Of a stretch of DNA of 64,000 bases, positions 1 through 8,679 are shown piece by piece. The position numbers were made by a program, and so were the translations under genes. Numbering within the stretch: the stretch's first letter is position 1; each line of letters opens with the position of its first letter. The notes under the pieces are model-generated. The model had not been told where the DNA came from. It saw nothing but the letters and a program-made list of their open reading frames with translations, and made no database searches. Location: assembly GCF_020073815.1 (NCBI RefSeq), contig NZ_JAIQZJ010000004.1:124001-188000 (forward strand), given 5' to 3'. This stretch comes from Nocardioides mangrovi. Its GTDB lineage: Bacteria; Actinomycetota; Actinomycetes; Propionibacteriales; Nocardioidaceae.

Positions 1-172
1 CCCGGTGGCCGGTGCCGCCGAGCTCGGCGACCAGCTCGGCCGGGTCGTCGCGGTCGACGAGCACCGTCGTCGCGCCGGCGTCGGCGAAGCGCCGCGCGGT
101 CGCGCTGCCGATGCCGCCGGTCGCCCCCGTGACGACGACGACCTTGTCCTGCATCTCCCGGGTCTCGCTCAC
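1..172 (-). CDS. SDR family oxidoreductase (partial, N-terminus only)
   Basis: Only the first ~57 codons lie inside the window; the gene continues past the left edge. The visible part is the start of a Rossmann fold with the glycine motif TGATGGIG at residues 15-22, then an acidic residue after the second strand (VDRDD). This marks a short-chain dehydrogenase/reductase that probably prefers NAD(H). The GTG start (172-170) overlaps the TGA of the preceding SDR gene (169-948) as GTGA, so the two are translationally coupled. Active site and substrate cannot be judged. The likely role is 3-hydroxyacyl-CoA or alcohol oxidation, inferred from neighbours only. Confidence 0.8.
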   Translation of the reverse strand, partial: MSETREMQDKVVVVTGATGGIGSATARRFADAGATTVLVDRDDPAELVAELGGTGHR

Positions 173-948
173 AGCAGCAGCACTCCTCCGTCGACGGGGA
201 CGCCCACGCCGGTGACGTACGCCGCGGCGTCGCTGGCCAGGAAGACCGCGGTGCTCGCGATGTCGACCGGGTCGCCCAGGCGGCCGATCGGCACGCGGGC
301 GTCGATGATCTTCTGCTGGTAGTTGGGGGAGTAGTTGGCGGTGGCCTCGGTGAGGAAGACGCCGGGGAGGATCGCGTTGACCCGGATCCCCTTCGCGCCC
401 CACTGGGCCGCGAGGTCGCGGGTCATGCCGAGCACGCCGGCCTTCGCCGCGCTGTAGCCGGTGGCCGGCATCTTCGCCGTCGTGAGCGCCATGACCGACG
501 ACAGGTTGACGACCGCGCTGCCCGGCTCCATCACCCGGCCGGCGGCCTGGGCCATCCAGTAGGAGCCCATCAGGTTCACGTCGACGACCTCGCGGAAGTG
601 CTCCGGGGTGTCCTCGGTGGCGGGGTGGTAGCGGCCGCCCCAGCCGGCGTTGTTGACGAGGACGTCCACGCGGCCGAGCTCGTCCACCGCGGTCCGCACG
701 AGGCGGTCGCAGTCCTCGACCTTCGTCACGTCGGTCTCGACGGCGACGCAGCGCCTGCCGAGGGCCTCGACGCGGGCGCGGGTCTCGTCCAGCATCTCGA
801 TCCGCCGGGCGCCGATCGCCACGTCGGCGCCCGCTGCGGCCATGCCCTGGGCGATCGCCACGCCGAGGCCGCTGCTCGCGCCGGTGACGACGGCGACCTT
901 GCCGTCCAGCCGGAACCGGTCCCGCCACGCGGGCTCGTCGTACTCCAT
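169..948 (-). CDS. SDR family NAD(P)-dependent oxidoreductase
   Basis: This is a complete classical SDR of 259 aa. Visible motifs are TGASSGLG (residues 22-29, cofactor loop), NNAG (99-102), the catalytic Ser around 150, Tyr165 and Lys169 (YSAAK), and a C-terminal VTG...PVDGG segment typical of FabG-like enzymes. ATG 948 is preceded by AGGA at a good distance, and the reading frame upstream of it is antisense to the kinase gene. It probably oxidises a hydroxyacyl-CoA or secondary alcohol; the substrate is unknown. It is the first gene of a minus-strand pair with the partial SDR, divergent from the kinase at 1073. Confidence 0.88.
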   Translation of the reverse strand: MEYDEPAWRDRFRLDGKVAVVTGASSGLGVAIAQGMAAAGADVAIGARRIEMLDETRARVEALGRRCVAVETDVTKVEDCDRLVRTAVDELGRVDVLVNNAGWGGRYHPATEDTPEHFREVVDVNLMGSYWMAQAAGRVMEPGSAVVNLSSVMALTTAKMPATGYSAAKAGVLGMTRDLAAQWGAKGIRVNAILPGVFLTEATANYSPNYQQKIIDARVPIGRLGDPVDIASTAVFLASDAAAYVTGVGVPVDGGVLLL

Positions 949-1072
949 GGGTCCTGTTCTACGGTCCCTCGCGGGCTTTGGCCCGCGGTGGCGCTCGGCG
1001 GCCTGTCGGTCTCTCCATCGCGTCGCGCGCGGCACGCTGGCGCGCGTCGCTCGGCGACCGGAGAGTGGTCGG
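949..1072. promoter_or_regulatory. Divergent intergenic promoter region
   Basis: 124 nt separate the minus-strand SDR from the plus-strand kinase and must hold both promoters. I see no copy of the TGGTCNGACCA operator or the AACGATCGTT palindrome found elsewhere in the window. A GGAGAG ribosome binding site lies at about 1060-1065. Confidence 0.4.
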
Positions 1073-2134
1073 GTGCCGGTCCAGGAGCTCTCCGATGTCG
1101 ATGTCGTCGATCGCGCCACCGAGGTCGCGCGCCGTACCTGGCCGGGCGCCGTCGTCTCGGAGGTGCGCCGGCTCGAGGGCGGCGTCTCGTCGCTGACGTA
1201 CGCCGCGCGCGTGTCGGCCGACGAGCTCGACCAGCAGGTCGTGCTCAAGCTCGCGCCGCCCGGACTCGAGCCGGTGCGCAACCGCGACGTGCTCCGCCAG
1301 GCGCGGGTGCTCGACGCCCTCGCCCCGGTGCCGGGCTTCCCCGTGCCGCGGGTGCTGCTGCGCGACGCCGGCGCGCCGCCGGAGGTCCCGCCGATGTTCG
1401 CGATGGAGCTGCGGCCCGGCCAGGCCTACGAGCCGCTGCTCGACGTCGCCGACCTCCCGCCGTCGGCGGCCGAGGTCGCGACCCGCGAGCACGAGCTCAC
1501 GCGGGCGCTGGCCCTGCTCCAGTCGCGGACGCCGGCGTCCCTCGGGGTCGGCGACGAGCCGGTCTCGACCGCCGGCGAGGAGCTGGCGCGCTGGCAGCGG
1601 CTCTTCGCGACCGTCGACGCCGACATCGCCCCCGGGCACGAGTCGCTCGGCGAGCGCCTCGCGGCGCGGGTCCCGGCCGACATCGAGCCCCGGCTGGTCC
1701 ACGGCGACTACCGCGCCGCCAACATGCTCTTCGTCGGCCCTCGTCTCGAGGCCGTCATCGACTGGGAGATCTGGTCGGTCGGCGACCCGCGCCCCGACCT
1801 GGCCTGGGTGCTGCTGCACACCGCGCCGTCGCACGTCTTCCACCCCGACCGGTCCGCCGCCGACCTCGAGGCCGGCCGCCTGATGCCGACGGCCGCCGAC
1901 CTGCTCGCGACGTACGTCGCCGCGCGCCGCGAGCTCGGCGCCTCAGTGGCCGAGCTCGCGGACGCGACCACCGACCTCGACTGGTTCCTCGGGGTCGCGC
2001 ACTACAAGGTCGCCTCGACGATCGCGGTGATCTGGAAGCGGGAGCGCAAGCGTCCCGAGCCCGACCCCAAGGTCGCGCACGCCGCCGCCCACCTCGACGA
2101 GGTGCTGGCGGCCGGGCACGCCGCGCTCGGCTGA
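1073..2134 (+). CDS. APH-like phosphotransferase (ACAD10/LvaA-type kinase fold)
   Basis: A 353-aa protein of the aminoglycoside-phosphotransferase/choline-kinase superfamily. It has the catalytic loop HGDYRAAN (His210, Asp212, Asn217) and the metal-binding aspartate in VIDWE (Asp230). GTG 1073 is chosen because GGAGAG sits 7-8 nt upstream; frames extending further left are antisense to the SDR. In bacteria and animals such kinases occur beside acyl-CoA dehydrogenases. LvaA of Pseudomonas putida and the kinase domain of ACAD10 phosphorylate 4-hydroxyacyl-CoAs so that they can be isomerised. By analogy this enzyme may phosphorylate a hydroxyacyl-CoA, since an ACAD, a MaoC and SDRs lie within 4 kb. 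Antibiotic resistance is unlikely in this context. Confidence 0.75.
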   Translation: MPVQELSDVDVVDRATEVARRTWPGAVVSEVRRLEGGVSSLTYAARVSADELDQQVVLKLAPPGLEPVRNRDVLRQARVLDALAPVPGFPVPRVLLRDAGAPPEVPPMFAMELRPGQAYEPLLDVADLPPSAAEVATREHELTRALALLQSRTPASLGVGDEPVSTAGEELARWQRLFATVDADIAPGHESLGERLAARVPADIEPRLVHGDYRAANMLFVGPRLEAVIDWEIWSVGDPRPDLAWVLLHTAPSHVFHPDRSAADLEAGRLMPTAADLLATYVAARRELGASVAELADATTDLDWFLGVAHYKVASTIAVIWKRERKRPEPDPKVAHAAAHLDEVLAAGHAALG

Positions 2135-2153
2135 CGGGCCGGGCCGCGGTGCG

Positions 2154-3161
2154 TCAGCGGACGGTGACGACGACCTTGCCGACCGCCGTCCGGTCCTCGA
2201 GGGACGCGAGCGCGTCGGCGGCCTTCTCCATCGGGTAGGTCGCCCCGATCGCCGGGCGCAGCCGGCCGTCGTCGAGCAGCGCCTGAACGCCGTCCCGCAC
2301 GCGCGCGAGCGTCCCGGGGTGCTCGGTCTCCATCACGTCCATCGTGATCCCGGTGAGGGTCAGGTTGCGCAGGAGCAGGCGGTTGACCTTGACCTCCGGG
2401 ATGGAGCCGCCGGCGAAGCCGACGACGACCCCGGTGCCGCCGATCCGGAGCGACCGGACCAGGTCGAGGAAGAGGTCCGCGCCGACCTGGTCGACGAACG
2501 CCTCGACACCGCGCCCGTTCGGCGTGAGCGCGCGCACCTGGTCGAGCCACGGTCCGCCGGTCCCGTCGGTGCGCACCACGTGCGTCGCGCCGGCCCGGGC
2601 CGCCATCTCGGCCTTCGCGGCCGACGACACCAGCGCGATCGTCGACACCTCGAACGCCGGGCCGAGGTCGAGCAGGCAGGTGCCGACCCCGCCGGCCGCA
2701 CCGGACACCAGGACGGTGTCGCCGGGGCGGAGGTTCGCCCGGTCGAGCGCGTACCAGGCGGTCGCGTAGTTCATGTAGATCGCGGCACCCTCGGCGTAGG
2801 ACATGTCGTCGGGGATCTTCACCATGAAGTCGTCGAGGGCGAGCGCCTGCTCGGCCATCCCGCCCTGCCAGACGATCGCGGAGATCCGGTCTCCGGGTGC
2901 GACCCACGAGTCGGCCGGCGCCTCGAGCACCGTGCCCGCGATCTCGCTGCCGCAGATGTAGGGCGCGTCGACGCCGGCCTGGTACTTCCCGCGGGTCTGC
3001 AGCGGGTCGATGAACGACAGCCCGACCGCGTGCACCTCGACCAGGACCCGGCGGCCGCCGGCCCGGCGGTGCGCGCCGAGCGGCTCCGGCACCTCGCGGA
3101 CGACGGCGGCCGTGGGCCCGTCGAGGGACTCGACGACGACCGCGCGCATCTGGCCGCCCAT
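2154..3161 (-). CDS. MDR/quinone-oxidoreductase-type NADPH-dependent reductase
   Basis: A 335-aa medium-chain dehydrogenase/reductase of the zinc-free quinone-oxidoreductase type: an N-terminal GroES-like domain (about 1-120) and a Rossmann domain with nucleotide motif SGAAGGVG (residues 153-160). The zinc-ligand cysteines of alcohol dehydrogenases are absent, so it should reduce an enoyl or quinone C=C bond. Its start overlaps the stop of the MaoC gene by one nt (TGATG), so hydratase and reductase are translated together. An internal Met at residue 5 (MRAVVV) is an equally plausible start. The substrate is unknown; an enoyl-CoA is likely from context. Confidence 0.82.
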   Translation of the reverse strand: MGGQMRAVVVESLDGPTAAVVREVPEPLGAHRRAGGRRVLVEVHAVGLSFIDPLQTRGKYQAGVDAPYICGSEIAGTVLEAPADSWVAPGDRISAIVWQGGMAEQALALDDFMVKIPDDMSYAEGAAIYMNYATAWYALDRANLRPGDTVLVSGAAGGVGTCLLDLGPAFEVSTIALVSSAAKAEMAARAGATHVVRTDGTGGPWLDQVRALTPNGRGVEAFVDQVGADLFLDLVRSLRIGGTGVVVGFAGGSIPEVKVNRLLLRNLTLTGITMDVMETEHPGTLARVRDGVQALLDDGRLRPAIGATYPMEKAADALASLEDRTAVGKVVVTVR

Positions 3162-3616
3162 CAGTCGAAGTACGCGAAGAGGGACTCGGCCACGCAGGCC
3201 GGCTTGTCCTCGCCCTCGATCTCGAAGGTCTGCTTCATCCGGAACTTCGACCCGCCCTCGACCGGCTCGACCGCGAGCAGCTCCGCGGTCATCCGGATCC
3301 GCGAGCCGACCCGCACGGGGTTGAGCCAGCGCACCTTGTCGTAGCCGTAGTTGAGCGCCAGCGAGTGGCCGTTCATCTCGAACAGCTCGTACTGGAACTT
3401 CGGACCCAGCGACAGGGTGTAGAGCCCGTGCGCGATCGTCACCCCCCAGGGGGAGGCCGCGCCCCGCTCGGGGTCGACGTGCAGCCGCTCCCAGTCCTCG
3501 GTGGCGTCGGCGAAGGCGTTGATCCGCTCCTGGGTCACCTCGTGCCAGTCGGTGGTGCCGAGCACCTGGCCCGCACGTGCGCGGAGCTCGTCCGCGCCGG
3601 TCATCACGATCGTCAT
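3161..3616 (-). CDS. MaoC-family hot-dog dehydratase
   Basis: About 151 aa, a single hot-dog fold. The segment FADATEDWERLHVDPE followed by GVTIAHGLYTLSL is the hydratase-2 region with the conserved Asp and His. Such proteins hydrate trans-2-enoyl-CoA to (R)-3-hydroxyacyl-CoA. Three in-frame ATGs lie at 3625, 3616 and 3604; 3616 is chosen because GGGGGG stands just upstream, but the start is uncertain. It is cotranscribed with the downstream reductase (1-nt overlap). A paralogue lies at 39792-40250. Confidence 0.8.
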   Translation of the reverse strand: MTIVMTGADELRARAGQVLGTTDWHEVTQERINAFADATEDWERLHVDPERGAASPWGVTIAHGLYTLSLGPKFQYELFEMNGHSLALNYGYDKVRWLNPVRVGSRIRMTAELLAVEPVEGGSKFRMKQTFEIEGEDKPACVAESLFAYFD

Positions 3617-3740
3617 ACCCCCCATGCAACAAGGCGATCGGCGTCCTGACGACCGGCTGACGGCAGGGGGCTGGAGAACTCCACACCGGCTCCTCGGCGC
3701 GGCGACCGCGTGTCCGCCGAGCCGCCGTACGGTCCCGGCC
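3617..3740. promoter_or_regulatory. Divergent promoter region between MaoC and ACAD
   Basis: 124 nt between divergent genes must carry both promoters. I see no strong palindrome and no match to the FadR-like operator. Confidence 0.35.
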
Positions 3741-4979
3741 ATGGACATGTCGATCCCCGCAGACGTCACCGCCTTCATCGCCGACCTCGACCGCTTCATC
3801 GACGAGGAGATCAAGCCGATCGAGGAGGCGAACCCCGAGTACTTCGACCACCGTCGGGAGTTCTCCCGCACCGACGTCGAGCGCGGTGGCATCCCCACCC
3901 GCCGGTGGCGGGAGATCATGCACGAGGCCCGGGTGCGGGCCGACAAGGCCGGCTTCTACCGCTACCCGCTGCCCGAGGCGCTCGGCGGCAAGGGCGGCTC
4001 CAACGTCGCGATGGCGGTGATCCGCGAGCACCTCGCGCACCGCGGGCCGGGTCTGCACGCCGAGCTCAGCCACGAGGCCTCGATGGTGGCCAACCTGCCG
4101 CTGGCCCTGGTGCTGCACGAGTACGGCACCGACGAGCAGAAGGAGGCCTACCTGGAGCGGCTGGTCTCGGGCGACATGGAGATGGCCTTCGGCCTCACCG
4201 AGCCGAACCACGGCAGCGACGCCACCTGGCTGGAGACGCGTGCCGTCCGCGACGGCGACGACTGGGTGATCACCGGCGCGAAGCGGTGGAACAGCGTCGT
4301 CGACGTGTCCGAGATCGACCTGGTCTTCGCCCGCACCAGCGGGCAGGACGGCAAGGCCGAGGGCATCTCGGCGTTCCTCGTCCCGACCGCCGCGGAGGGC
4401 TTCGAGGTGCCCTTCTACTGGTGGACCTTCAACATGCCGACCGACCACGCCGAGGTGCGGCTGAACGGCGTCCGCGTCCCCGCCGCCGCGATGATCGGCG
4501 AAGAGGGCCGCGGCCTGGACTGCGCCCAGCTCTTCGTCCACGAGAACCGCATCCGGCAGGCCGCGTCGTCTCTGGGCGCCGCGCAGTTCTGCATCGACAA
4601 GGCGCTGGAGTACACCGAGGAGCGCTCGCTCTTCGGTCAGAAGATGCGCGACTACCAGGGCGTGCAGTGGCAGCTGGTCGAGCTGCAGACCGAGGCCGAG
4701 CTGGTGCGCAACACGATCCTGCGGACGGCCTGGGAGATGGACAACCACGGCAAGACGGCGGTCAGCGACAAGGTCGCGATGGTGAACGTCCGGGGCAACC
4801 GGCTGGCCTGCGACGCGGCCGACCGCGCGATGCAGATCCACGGGGGTGTCGGCTACAGCCGGCACTACCCCTTCGAGCACATCTACCGGCACCACCGCCG
4901 CTACCGGATCACCGAGGGATCCGACGAGCTGCAGTACCGCCGGATCGCCGCCGGGATGTGGGACTTCAGGTCCCGCTGA
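3741..4979 (+). CDS. Acyl-CoA dehydrogenase
   Basis: A 412-aa FAD-dependent ACAD. It shows the FAD/substrate loop FGLTEPNHGSDATW, the C-terminal dimer motif MQIHGGVGYSRHYPFEHIYR and the last-helix motif TEGSDELQYRR. The Glu in TEG fits the usual catalytic-base position. ATG 3741 begins a typical N-terminal helix. The protein removes alpha/beta hydrogens from an acyl-CoA and passes electrons to ETF; chain or ring specificity cannot be read. It is convergent with the TetR gene, overlapping it by 14 nt at the 3' end. Confidence 0.9.
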   Translation: MDMSIPADVTAFIADLDRFIDEEIKPIEEANPEYFDHRREFSRTDVERGGIPTRRWREIMHEARVRADKAGFYRYPLPEALGGKGGSNVAMAVIREHLAHRGPGLHAELSHEASMVANLPLALVLHEYGTDEQKEAYLERLVSGDMEMAFGLTEPNHGSDATWLETRAVRDGDDWVITGAKRWNSVVDVSEIDLVFARTSGQDGKAEGISAFLVPTAAEGFEVPFYWWTFNMPTDHAEVRLNGVRVPAAAMIGEEGRGLDCAQLFVHENRIRQAASSLGAAQFCIDKALEYTEERSLFGQKMRDYQGVQWQLVELQTEAELVRNTILRTAWEMDNHGKTAVSDKVAMVNVRGNRLACDAADRAMQIHGGVGYSRHYPFEHIYRHHRRYRITEGSDELQYRRIAAGMWDFRSR

Positions 4980-5580
4980 GCGACCCGTCCAACCCGCCGT
5001 GCACCAGCTCCAGCACCAGCTCGACCACGACGTCCGGACCGCCGGTCGTGGCGAGCCGGTGCGCGCGGGCCGGCCAGGTGGACACCGAGAAGACCGTGCC
5101 GAGCGCGGCCTGGGTCACGGCGGCGACCTCGTCGGGGTCGAGGTTCGGCAGCCGGCGGGCGACGAGCTCCTCCCACCGGCGGGTGTAGTGGCCCATCCGC
5201 GCGGTGAAGGCCGGTCGCCACGGCTCGGCCAGGTTGCCGAGCTCCCGCTGGTGCAGGACGACGAGGTCGCGCCGCTCGAGGGCGAACCGGACGTGGTGGC
5301 GCAGTGCGCGGTCGAGGTCGTCGGCCGGGTCGGCCCCGGTCGGGGCGGTGGCCTCGTAGAGCTCGTCCATCGCGAGGTGCAGGAGGGTCGCGAGGATCTC
5401 GTCCTTGCCGCTGAAGTGGCGGTAGAGGGAGGGTCCGCTCAGGCCGGCGCGCGCGCCGATCTCGTCCATGCCGACGCCGTGGAAGCCCTTCTCGCGGAAG
5501 GCGAGGGCCGCCGCGTCCAGGATGCGCCGGTCCCGCTCGCGGAGGTCGACGGCGCGACGCACGTCCCGGGGCGGGGTCAC
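4966..5580 (-). CDS. TetR-family transcriptional regulator
   Basis: 204 aa. The N-terminal HTH spans about 15-62 (DRRILDAAALAFREKGFHG, DEIGARAGLS, SLYRHFSGKDEIL). The C-terminal ligand domain (about 70-204) has no recognised effector signature. The start is GTG at 5580. The intergenic region upstream holds the palindrome AACGATCGTT at 5605-5614, whose 13-nt form GTGAACGATCGTT recurs on the minus strand at 34983-34995, before a CoA ligase and a BadI-like gene. By position this TetR is the best candidate to bind that site, autoregulating itself and the LuxR-type gene. In this setting such repressors usually respond to acyl-CoAs, which is inference here. Confidence 0.88.
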   Translation of the reverse strand: MTPPRDVRRAVDLRERDRRILDAAALAFREKGFHGVGMDEIGARAGLSGPSLYRHFSGKDEILATLLHLAMDELYEATAPTGADPADDLDRALRHHVRFALERRDLVVLHQRELGNLAEPWRPAFTARMGHYTRRWEELVARRLPNLDPDEVAAVTQAALGTVFSVSTWPARAHRLATTGGPDVVVELVLELVHGGLDGSLSGT

Positions 5581-5601
5581 GAGCGGACGCTAGCACGGAC
5601 T

Positions 5602-5614
5602 GTGAACGATCGTT
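5602..5614. promoter_or_regulatory. Putative TetR operator (GTGAACGATCGTT)
   Basis: Contains the perfect 10-nt palindrome AACGATCGTT (5605-5614) in the divergent region between the TetR gene and the GAF-LuxR gene. The same 13 nt occur inverted at 34983-34995. Assignment to the adjacent TetR is inferred from position. Confidence 0.6.
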
Positions 5615-5631
5615 ATCATGGGCGATCTGAA

Positions 5632-5641
5632 TGGTCTGACC
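5632..5641. promoter_or_regulatory. FadR-type GntR operator, site A (TGGTCTGACC)
   Basis: Matches the FadR-family core TGGTCNGACC exactly, 30 nt before the LuxR start and 17 nt after the TetR-type palindrome. It is one member of a repeated set in this window. Confidence 0.6.
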
Positions 5642-5671
5642 GTTACGGTCGGGTGGGGAGGTGAGGTCGGG

Positions 5672-6865
5672 ATGGAGGCATCGTCGGCGGCCGCGTCGCG
5701 GCGTCGTGCCGAGCTCGCCGAGGCGGGCGCGGCGGCGTACCGCGTCGGCTACGAGCTCGTCGGCCCGCTCGACGACCTGCCCGAGCCCGGGGTCCCGGGC
5801 GAGTGCCTCCAGGACCTGCGGATGCTCGACGGACAGCTCGCGATCCTGGCGGGCCTGATGCGCGAGCGGCTCAGCGACGAGACCGTCGACCTGACCCGTC
5901 AGCAGGTCGCGGCGCACAGTCACGCGCTGCACGAGGTCCACACGGTGCGCTTCGGGATCCACGACCACCTCGGTCACGAGCGGCTCCGTCGTCTCGACGA
6001 GCTCGACCGCGGCCTCTCGCAGCTGCGGCTGGTCACCGACCAGGACCAGCTCCTCGAGTCGGTCTGCGAGGCGGCGGCCGAGTCCTGCGGCTTCGACCGC
6101 GTGATGCTCTCGCGCATCGACGACGACACCTGGGTGCCGTGGCACAGCTTCGCCCGCACCATCGGCCCGGCCGAGCGCCGCTTCCAGGCCTGGATGCGGC
6201 AGCCGCCGCGGATCCAGCTCTCCCACATGATGCTCGAGAGCGAGCTGGTGCGCCGGCGCGAGCCCGCGATCGTGCGCGACGCGGCCACGGACGCACGCGC
6301 CTACGCCCCGCTGGCCCAGGCCGCGACGCAGACGTCGTACGTCGCCGCGCCGATCATCTCGGGCGACCGGGTGATCGGGCTCCTGCACGCCGACAACACG
6401 ACCGGCTCGGTGGCCGACCTCGACCGCGACCTGCTGTGGTTCTTCGCGATCGGGTTCGCCCAGATCTTCGAGCGTGCGGTGCTCCTGGCCCGGCTGCGCG
6501 ACCAGCGCGCCGAGGTGATGCAGGCGATGAAGTCGGTCGAGGCCGTGCTCGACGAGCTGGCCACGACCGAGATCGAGCTCTCGACCCGGCAGCGGGCCTC
6601 GGAGCTCGCGAGCGCTCGGCCGGTGCCGCCCGCGGTGGTCGAGCGGTCCGTCGAGCTCGAGCGGATCCTGACCAGTCGTGAGCTCGAGGTGCTGGGCCTG
6701 ATGGCCACCGGTGCCACGAACGAGCGGATCGCCCAGCGGCTGGTGATCGGCACCCAGACGGTCAAGAGCCACGTGAAGCAGATCCTGCGCAAGCTCCGCG
6801 CGGAGAACCGCGCCGAGGCGATCTCTCAGTACCTCCGCCTGACGATCGGCGCCCGCGAGGACTGA
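5672..6865 (+). CDS. GAF-domain LuxR-family transcriptional regulator
   Basis: 397 aa. A GAF-like sensory domain covers about residues 130-280 (FDRVMLSRIDDDTWVPWHSF ... YVAAPIISGDRVIGLLHAD), followed by a helical linker. A C-terminal LuxR/FixJ HTH covers about 330-397 (LTSRELEVLGLMATGATN, TVKSHVKQILRKL). There is no receiver domain or kinase partner, so it probably senses a small molecule through GAF. ATG 5672 is chosen because AGGTGAGG precedes it; ATG 5618 would translate across two operator-like palindromes. It lies between the TetR and the ligase/ACAD operon and could activate the latter. Confidence 0.85.
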   Translation: MEASSAAASRRRAELAEAGAAAYRVGYELVGPLDDLPEPGVPGECLQDLRMLDGQLAILAGLMRERLSDETVDLTRQQVAAHSHALHEVHTVRFGIHDHLGHERLRRLDELDRGLSQLRLVTDQDQLLESVCEAAAESCGFDRVMLSRIDDDTWVPWHSFARTIGPAERRFQAWMRQPPRIQLSHMMLESELVRRREPAIVRDAATDARAYAPLAQAATQTSYVAAPIISGDRVIGLLHADNTTGSVADLDRDLLWFFAIGFAQIFERAVLLARLRDQRAEVMQAMKSVEAVLDELATTEIELSTRQRASELASARPVPPAVVERSVELERILTSRELEVLGLMATGATNERIAQRLVIGTQTVKSHVKQILRKLRAENRAEAISQYLRLTIGARED

Positions 6866-6872
6866 GGCCCGG

Positions 6873-6885
6873 GCCCCGTCGGGGC
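6873..6885 (+). terminator. Short GC hairpin after the LuxR gene
   Basis: GCCCC-GTC-GGGGC forms a 5-bp stem 8 nt after the LuxR stop. No T-tract follows, so intrinsic termination is uncertain. Confidence 0.3.
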
Positions 6886-6932
6886 GCCGCTGGGGGTCAC
6901 CACAGTCGGAGGTCGCCGCACCGTTGTCGATT

Positions 6933-6943
6933 CGGTCTGACCA
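6933..6943. promoter_or_regulatory. FadR-type operator, site B (CGGTCTGACCA)
   Basis: One mismatch to TGGTCNGACCA, 65 nt before the ligase ATG at 7008, in an AT-rich island (CCATTGTAATGTCG). Probably the control point for the 7008-11819 operon. Confidence 0.6.
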
Positions 6944-7007
6944 TTGTAATGTCGACATCGTTCTGCTGAGATCGACGTCACGTCGCTGGCCCTCCGAAGG
7001 GGATCCC

Positions 7008-8678
7008 ATGGCTCTGGCTACGGTGCACGACCGCTACTCCGACGAGGAGATCGCCCGCTTCTACGAGCAGGGGCTGTGGCAGGACTACACCCTGTTCGCG
7101 GCCGTGCGGGAGCAGGCGGAGGCGCAGCCCGACAAGGTCTTCGGCACCGACTCGACGACGTCGGTCACCTATGCCGAGCTCCGGGACCGGGCGCTCGAGC
7201 TCGCGCTCGGCCTGGTGCGTCGCGGCATCGGGGTCGGGGACCGGGTCGCCGTCCAGATCCCGAGCTGGACCGACTTCTTCGTGATCTCCGCGGCCGTGGC
7301 GCGGATCGGCGCGGTCATCGTGCCGATCATGCCGATCTACCGCCGCGACGAGGTCGGCTACATCGTCGGCGCGGCCGAGGTGAAGCTCGCGATCACCACC
7401 GATCACTACCGGGGCTTCGACCACGCCCGGCTCTTCCTCGACCTCCGGGCCGAGCACCCCGGGCTCGAGACGGTCGTGGTGCTGCGCGGCTCCGGCGTAC
7501 CCGCCGGCGCGATCTCGTACGACGAGCTGCCCGTCGCGATCGCGAGCCGGGAGGAGCTGGCCGCGGCCGAGGCCGAGATCGGTGCCGGCGTCGGGCCCGA
7601 CGAGCCGTTCGTGATCGTCTTCAGCTCCGGCACCACCAGCCGCCCCAAGGGCTGCCTGCACACCTTCAACACCATGGCCTGCGGCGCGCGCCTGCTCGGC
7701 CGGGGCTGGGGCTACACCAGCGACGACGTGCAGTTCGGCCCGTCCCCGGTCACCCACACGACCGGTCTGGTCACCAGCTTCATCCTCCCGCTCGTGCACG
7801 GCGCCGCCTCGCACCTGATGGAGCAGTGGGAGCCGCGCGAGGGCCTCGAGCGGATCGCCAAGTTCGGGTGCACCGGGTGCGTGAGCGCGACGACCTTCCT
7901 GCAGATGGTCCTCAACGTCTACGACCCCGACGTGCACGACGCGAGCAGCATGCGCTTCTGGGTCTCGGCGGGCGCGCCGATCCCGGGCAGCTTCGTCCGG
8001 TCGGCGCGCGAGCAGTTCCCCGAGATGAAGGTGTTGAGCCTCTACGGCCGCACCGAGAACATCACCACGACCTTCTGCACGGTCGAGGACGACCCGGAGC
8101 GCTCGATCACCTCCGACGGCAAGGCGCTCCCGCTCCAGGAGGTGCGGATCGTCGACGAGCAGGGTGCCGAGGTGCCGCGGGGCGAGGAGGGCGACATCGC
8201 CTACCGCGGGGCGATGAACTGCCTGGAGTACATCAACCAGCCCGAGGAGACCGCGGTCAACTACACCGCCGACGGCTTCCACCGTTCCGGCGACCTCGGC
8301 TCCATGGACGCCGACGGCTACGTGCGGGTCACCGGCCGGCTCAAGGACATCGTCATCCGCGGCGGCCTCAACATCTCGGTGCGCCAGGTCGAGGACCTGC
8401 TCTCCGCGCACCCGGCGGTGGGCGACATCGCCGTCGTCGGTATGCCCGACCCGAAGATGGGCGAGAAGGTCTGCGCCTACCTGGTCCCGGCGTCCGGCCA
8501 CGAGGCCCTCACGCTCGAGCAGATCCGCGACTACCTGCTCGGCGAGGGCCTCGCGATCCAGAAGGTGCCCGAGCGGCTCGAGATCGTGGGGGACCTGCCG
8601 ACCACGGCGACCGGCAAGATCCAGAAGCACCTGCTGCGCGCCGACATCGCGGCCAAGCTCGAGAGCGTGGACGCCTGA
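7008..8678 (+). CDS. AMP-forming acyl-CoA synthetase
   Basis: A 556-aa ANL-superfamily ligase that activates a carboxylate with ATP and CoA. Motifs in order: FSSGTTSRPKG (P-loop), YGRTEN (A5), HRSGDLG (A7 aspartate), GRLKDIVIRGG (hinge, A8), and TTATGKIQKH near the end with the A10 lysine. ATG 7008 is preceded by GAAGGGG. The sequence resembles medium-chain, cyclohexanecarboxylate or aromatic-acid ligases, but the substrate cannot be fixed. It is followed after 1 nt by an ACAD and is preceded by operator site B. Confidence 0.88.
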   Translation: MALATVHDRYSDEEIARFYEQGLWQDYTLFAAVREQAEAQPDKVFGTDSTTSVTYAELRDRALELALGLVRRGIGVGDRVAVQIPSWTDFFVISAAVARIGAVIVPIMPIYRRDEVGYIVGAAEVKLAITTDHYRGFDHARLFLDLRAEHPGLETVVVLRGSGVPAGAISYDELPVAIASREELAAAEAEIGAGVGPDEPFVIVFSSGTTSRPKGCLHTFNTMACGARLLGRGWGYTSDDVQFGPSPVTHTTGLVTSFILPLVHGAASHLMEQWEPREGLERIAKFGCTGCVSATTFLQMVLNVYDPDVHDASSMRFWVSAGAPIPGSFVRSAREQFPEMKVLSLYGRTENITTTFCTVEDDPERSITSDGKALPLQEVRIVDEQGAEVPRGEEGDIAYRGAMNCLEYINQPEETAVNYTADGFHRSGDLGSMDADGYVRVTGRLKDIVIRGGLNISVRQVEDLLSAHPAVGDIAVVGMPDPKMGEKVCAYLVPASGHEALTLEQIRDYLLGEGLAIQKVPERLEIVGDLPTTATGKIQKHLLRADIAAKLESVDA

Positions 8679-8679
8679 G

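Noticed and set aside
1073-2134. Aminoglycoside resistance kinase
   Set aside because: The fold is shared, but the context is acyl-CoA catabolism and the sequence resembles ACAD-associated kinases.
2154-4895. Very long minus-strand open frame that could read as a fusion upstream of the quinone-oxidoreductase
   Set aside because: The part beyond 3161 is antisense to the MaoC and ACAD genes and has no family features; high GC at third positions keeps stop codons rare.
5618-5671. ATG 5618 as start of the LuxR-type gene
   Set aside because: It would translate the operator motif TGGTCTGACC and has no ribosome binding site; ATG 5672 has one.
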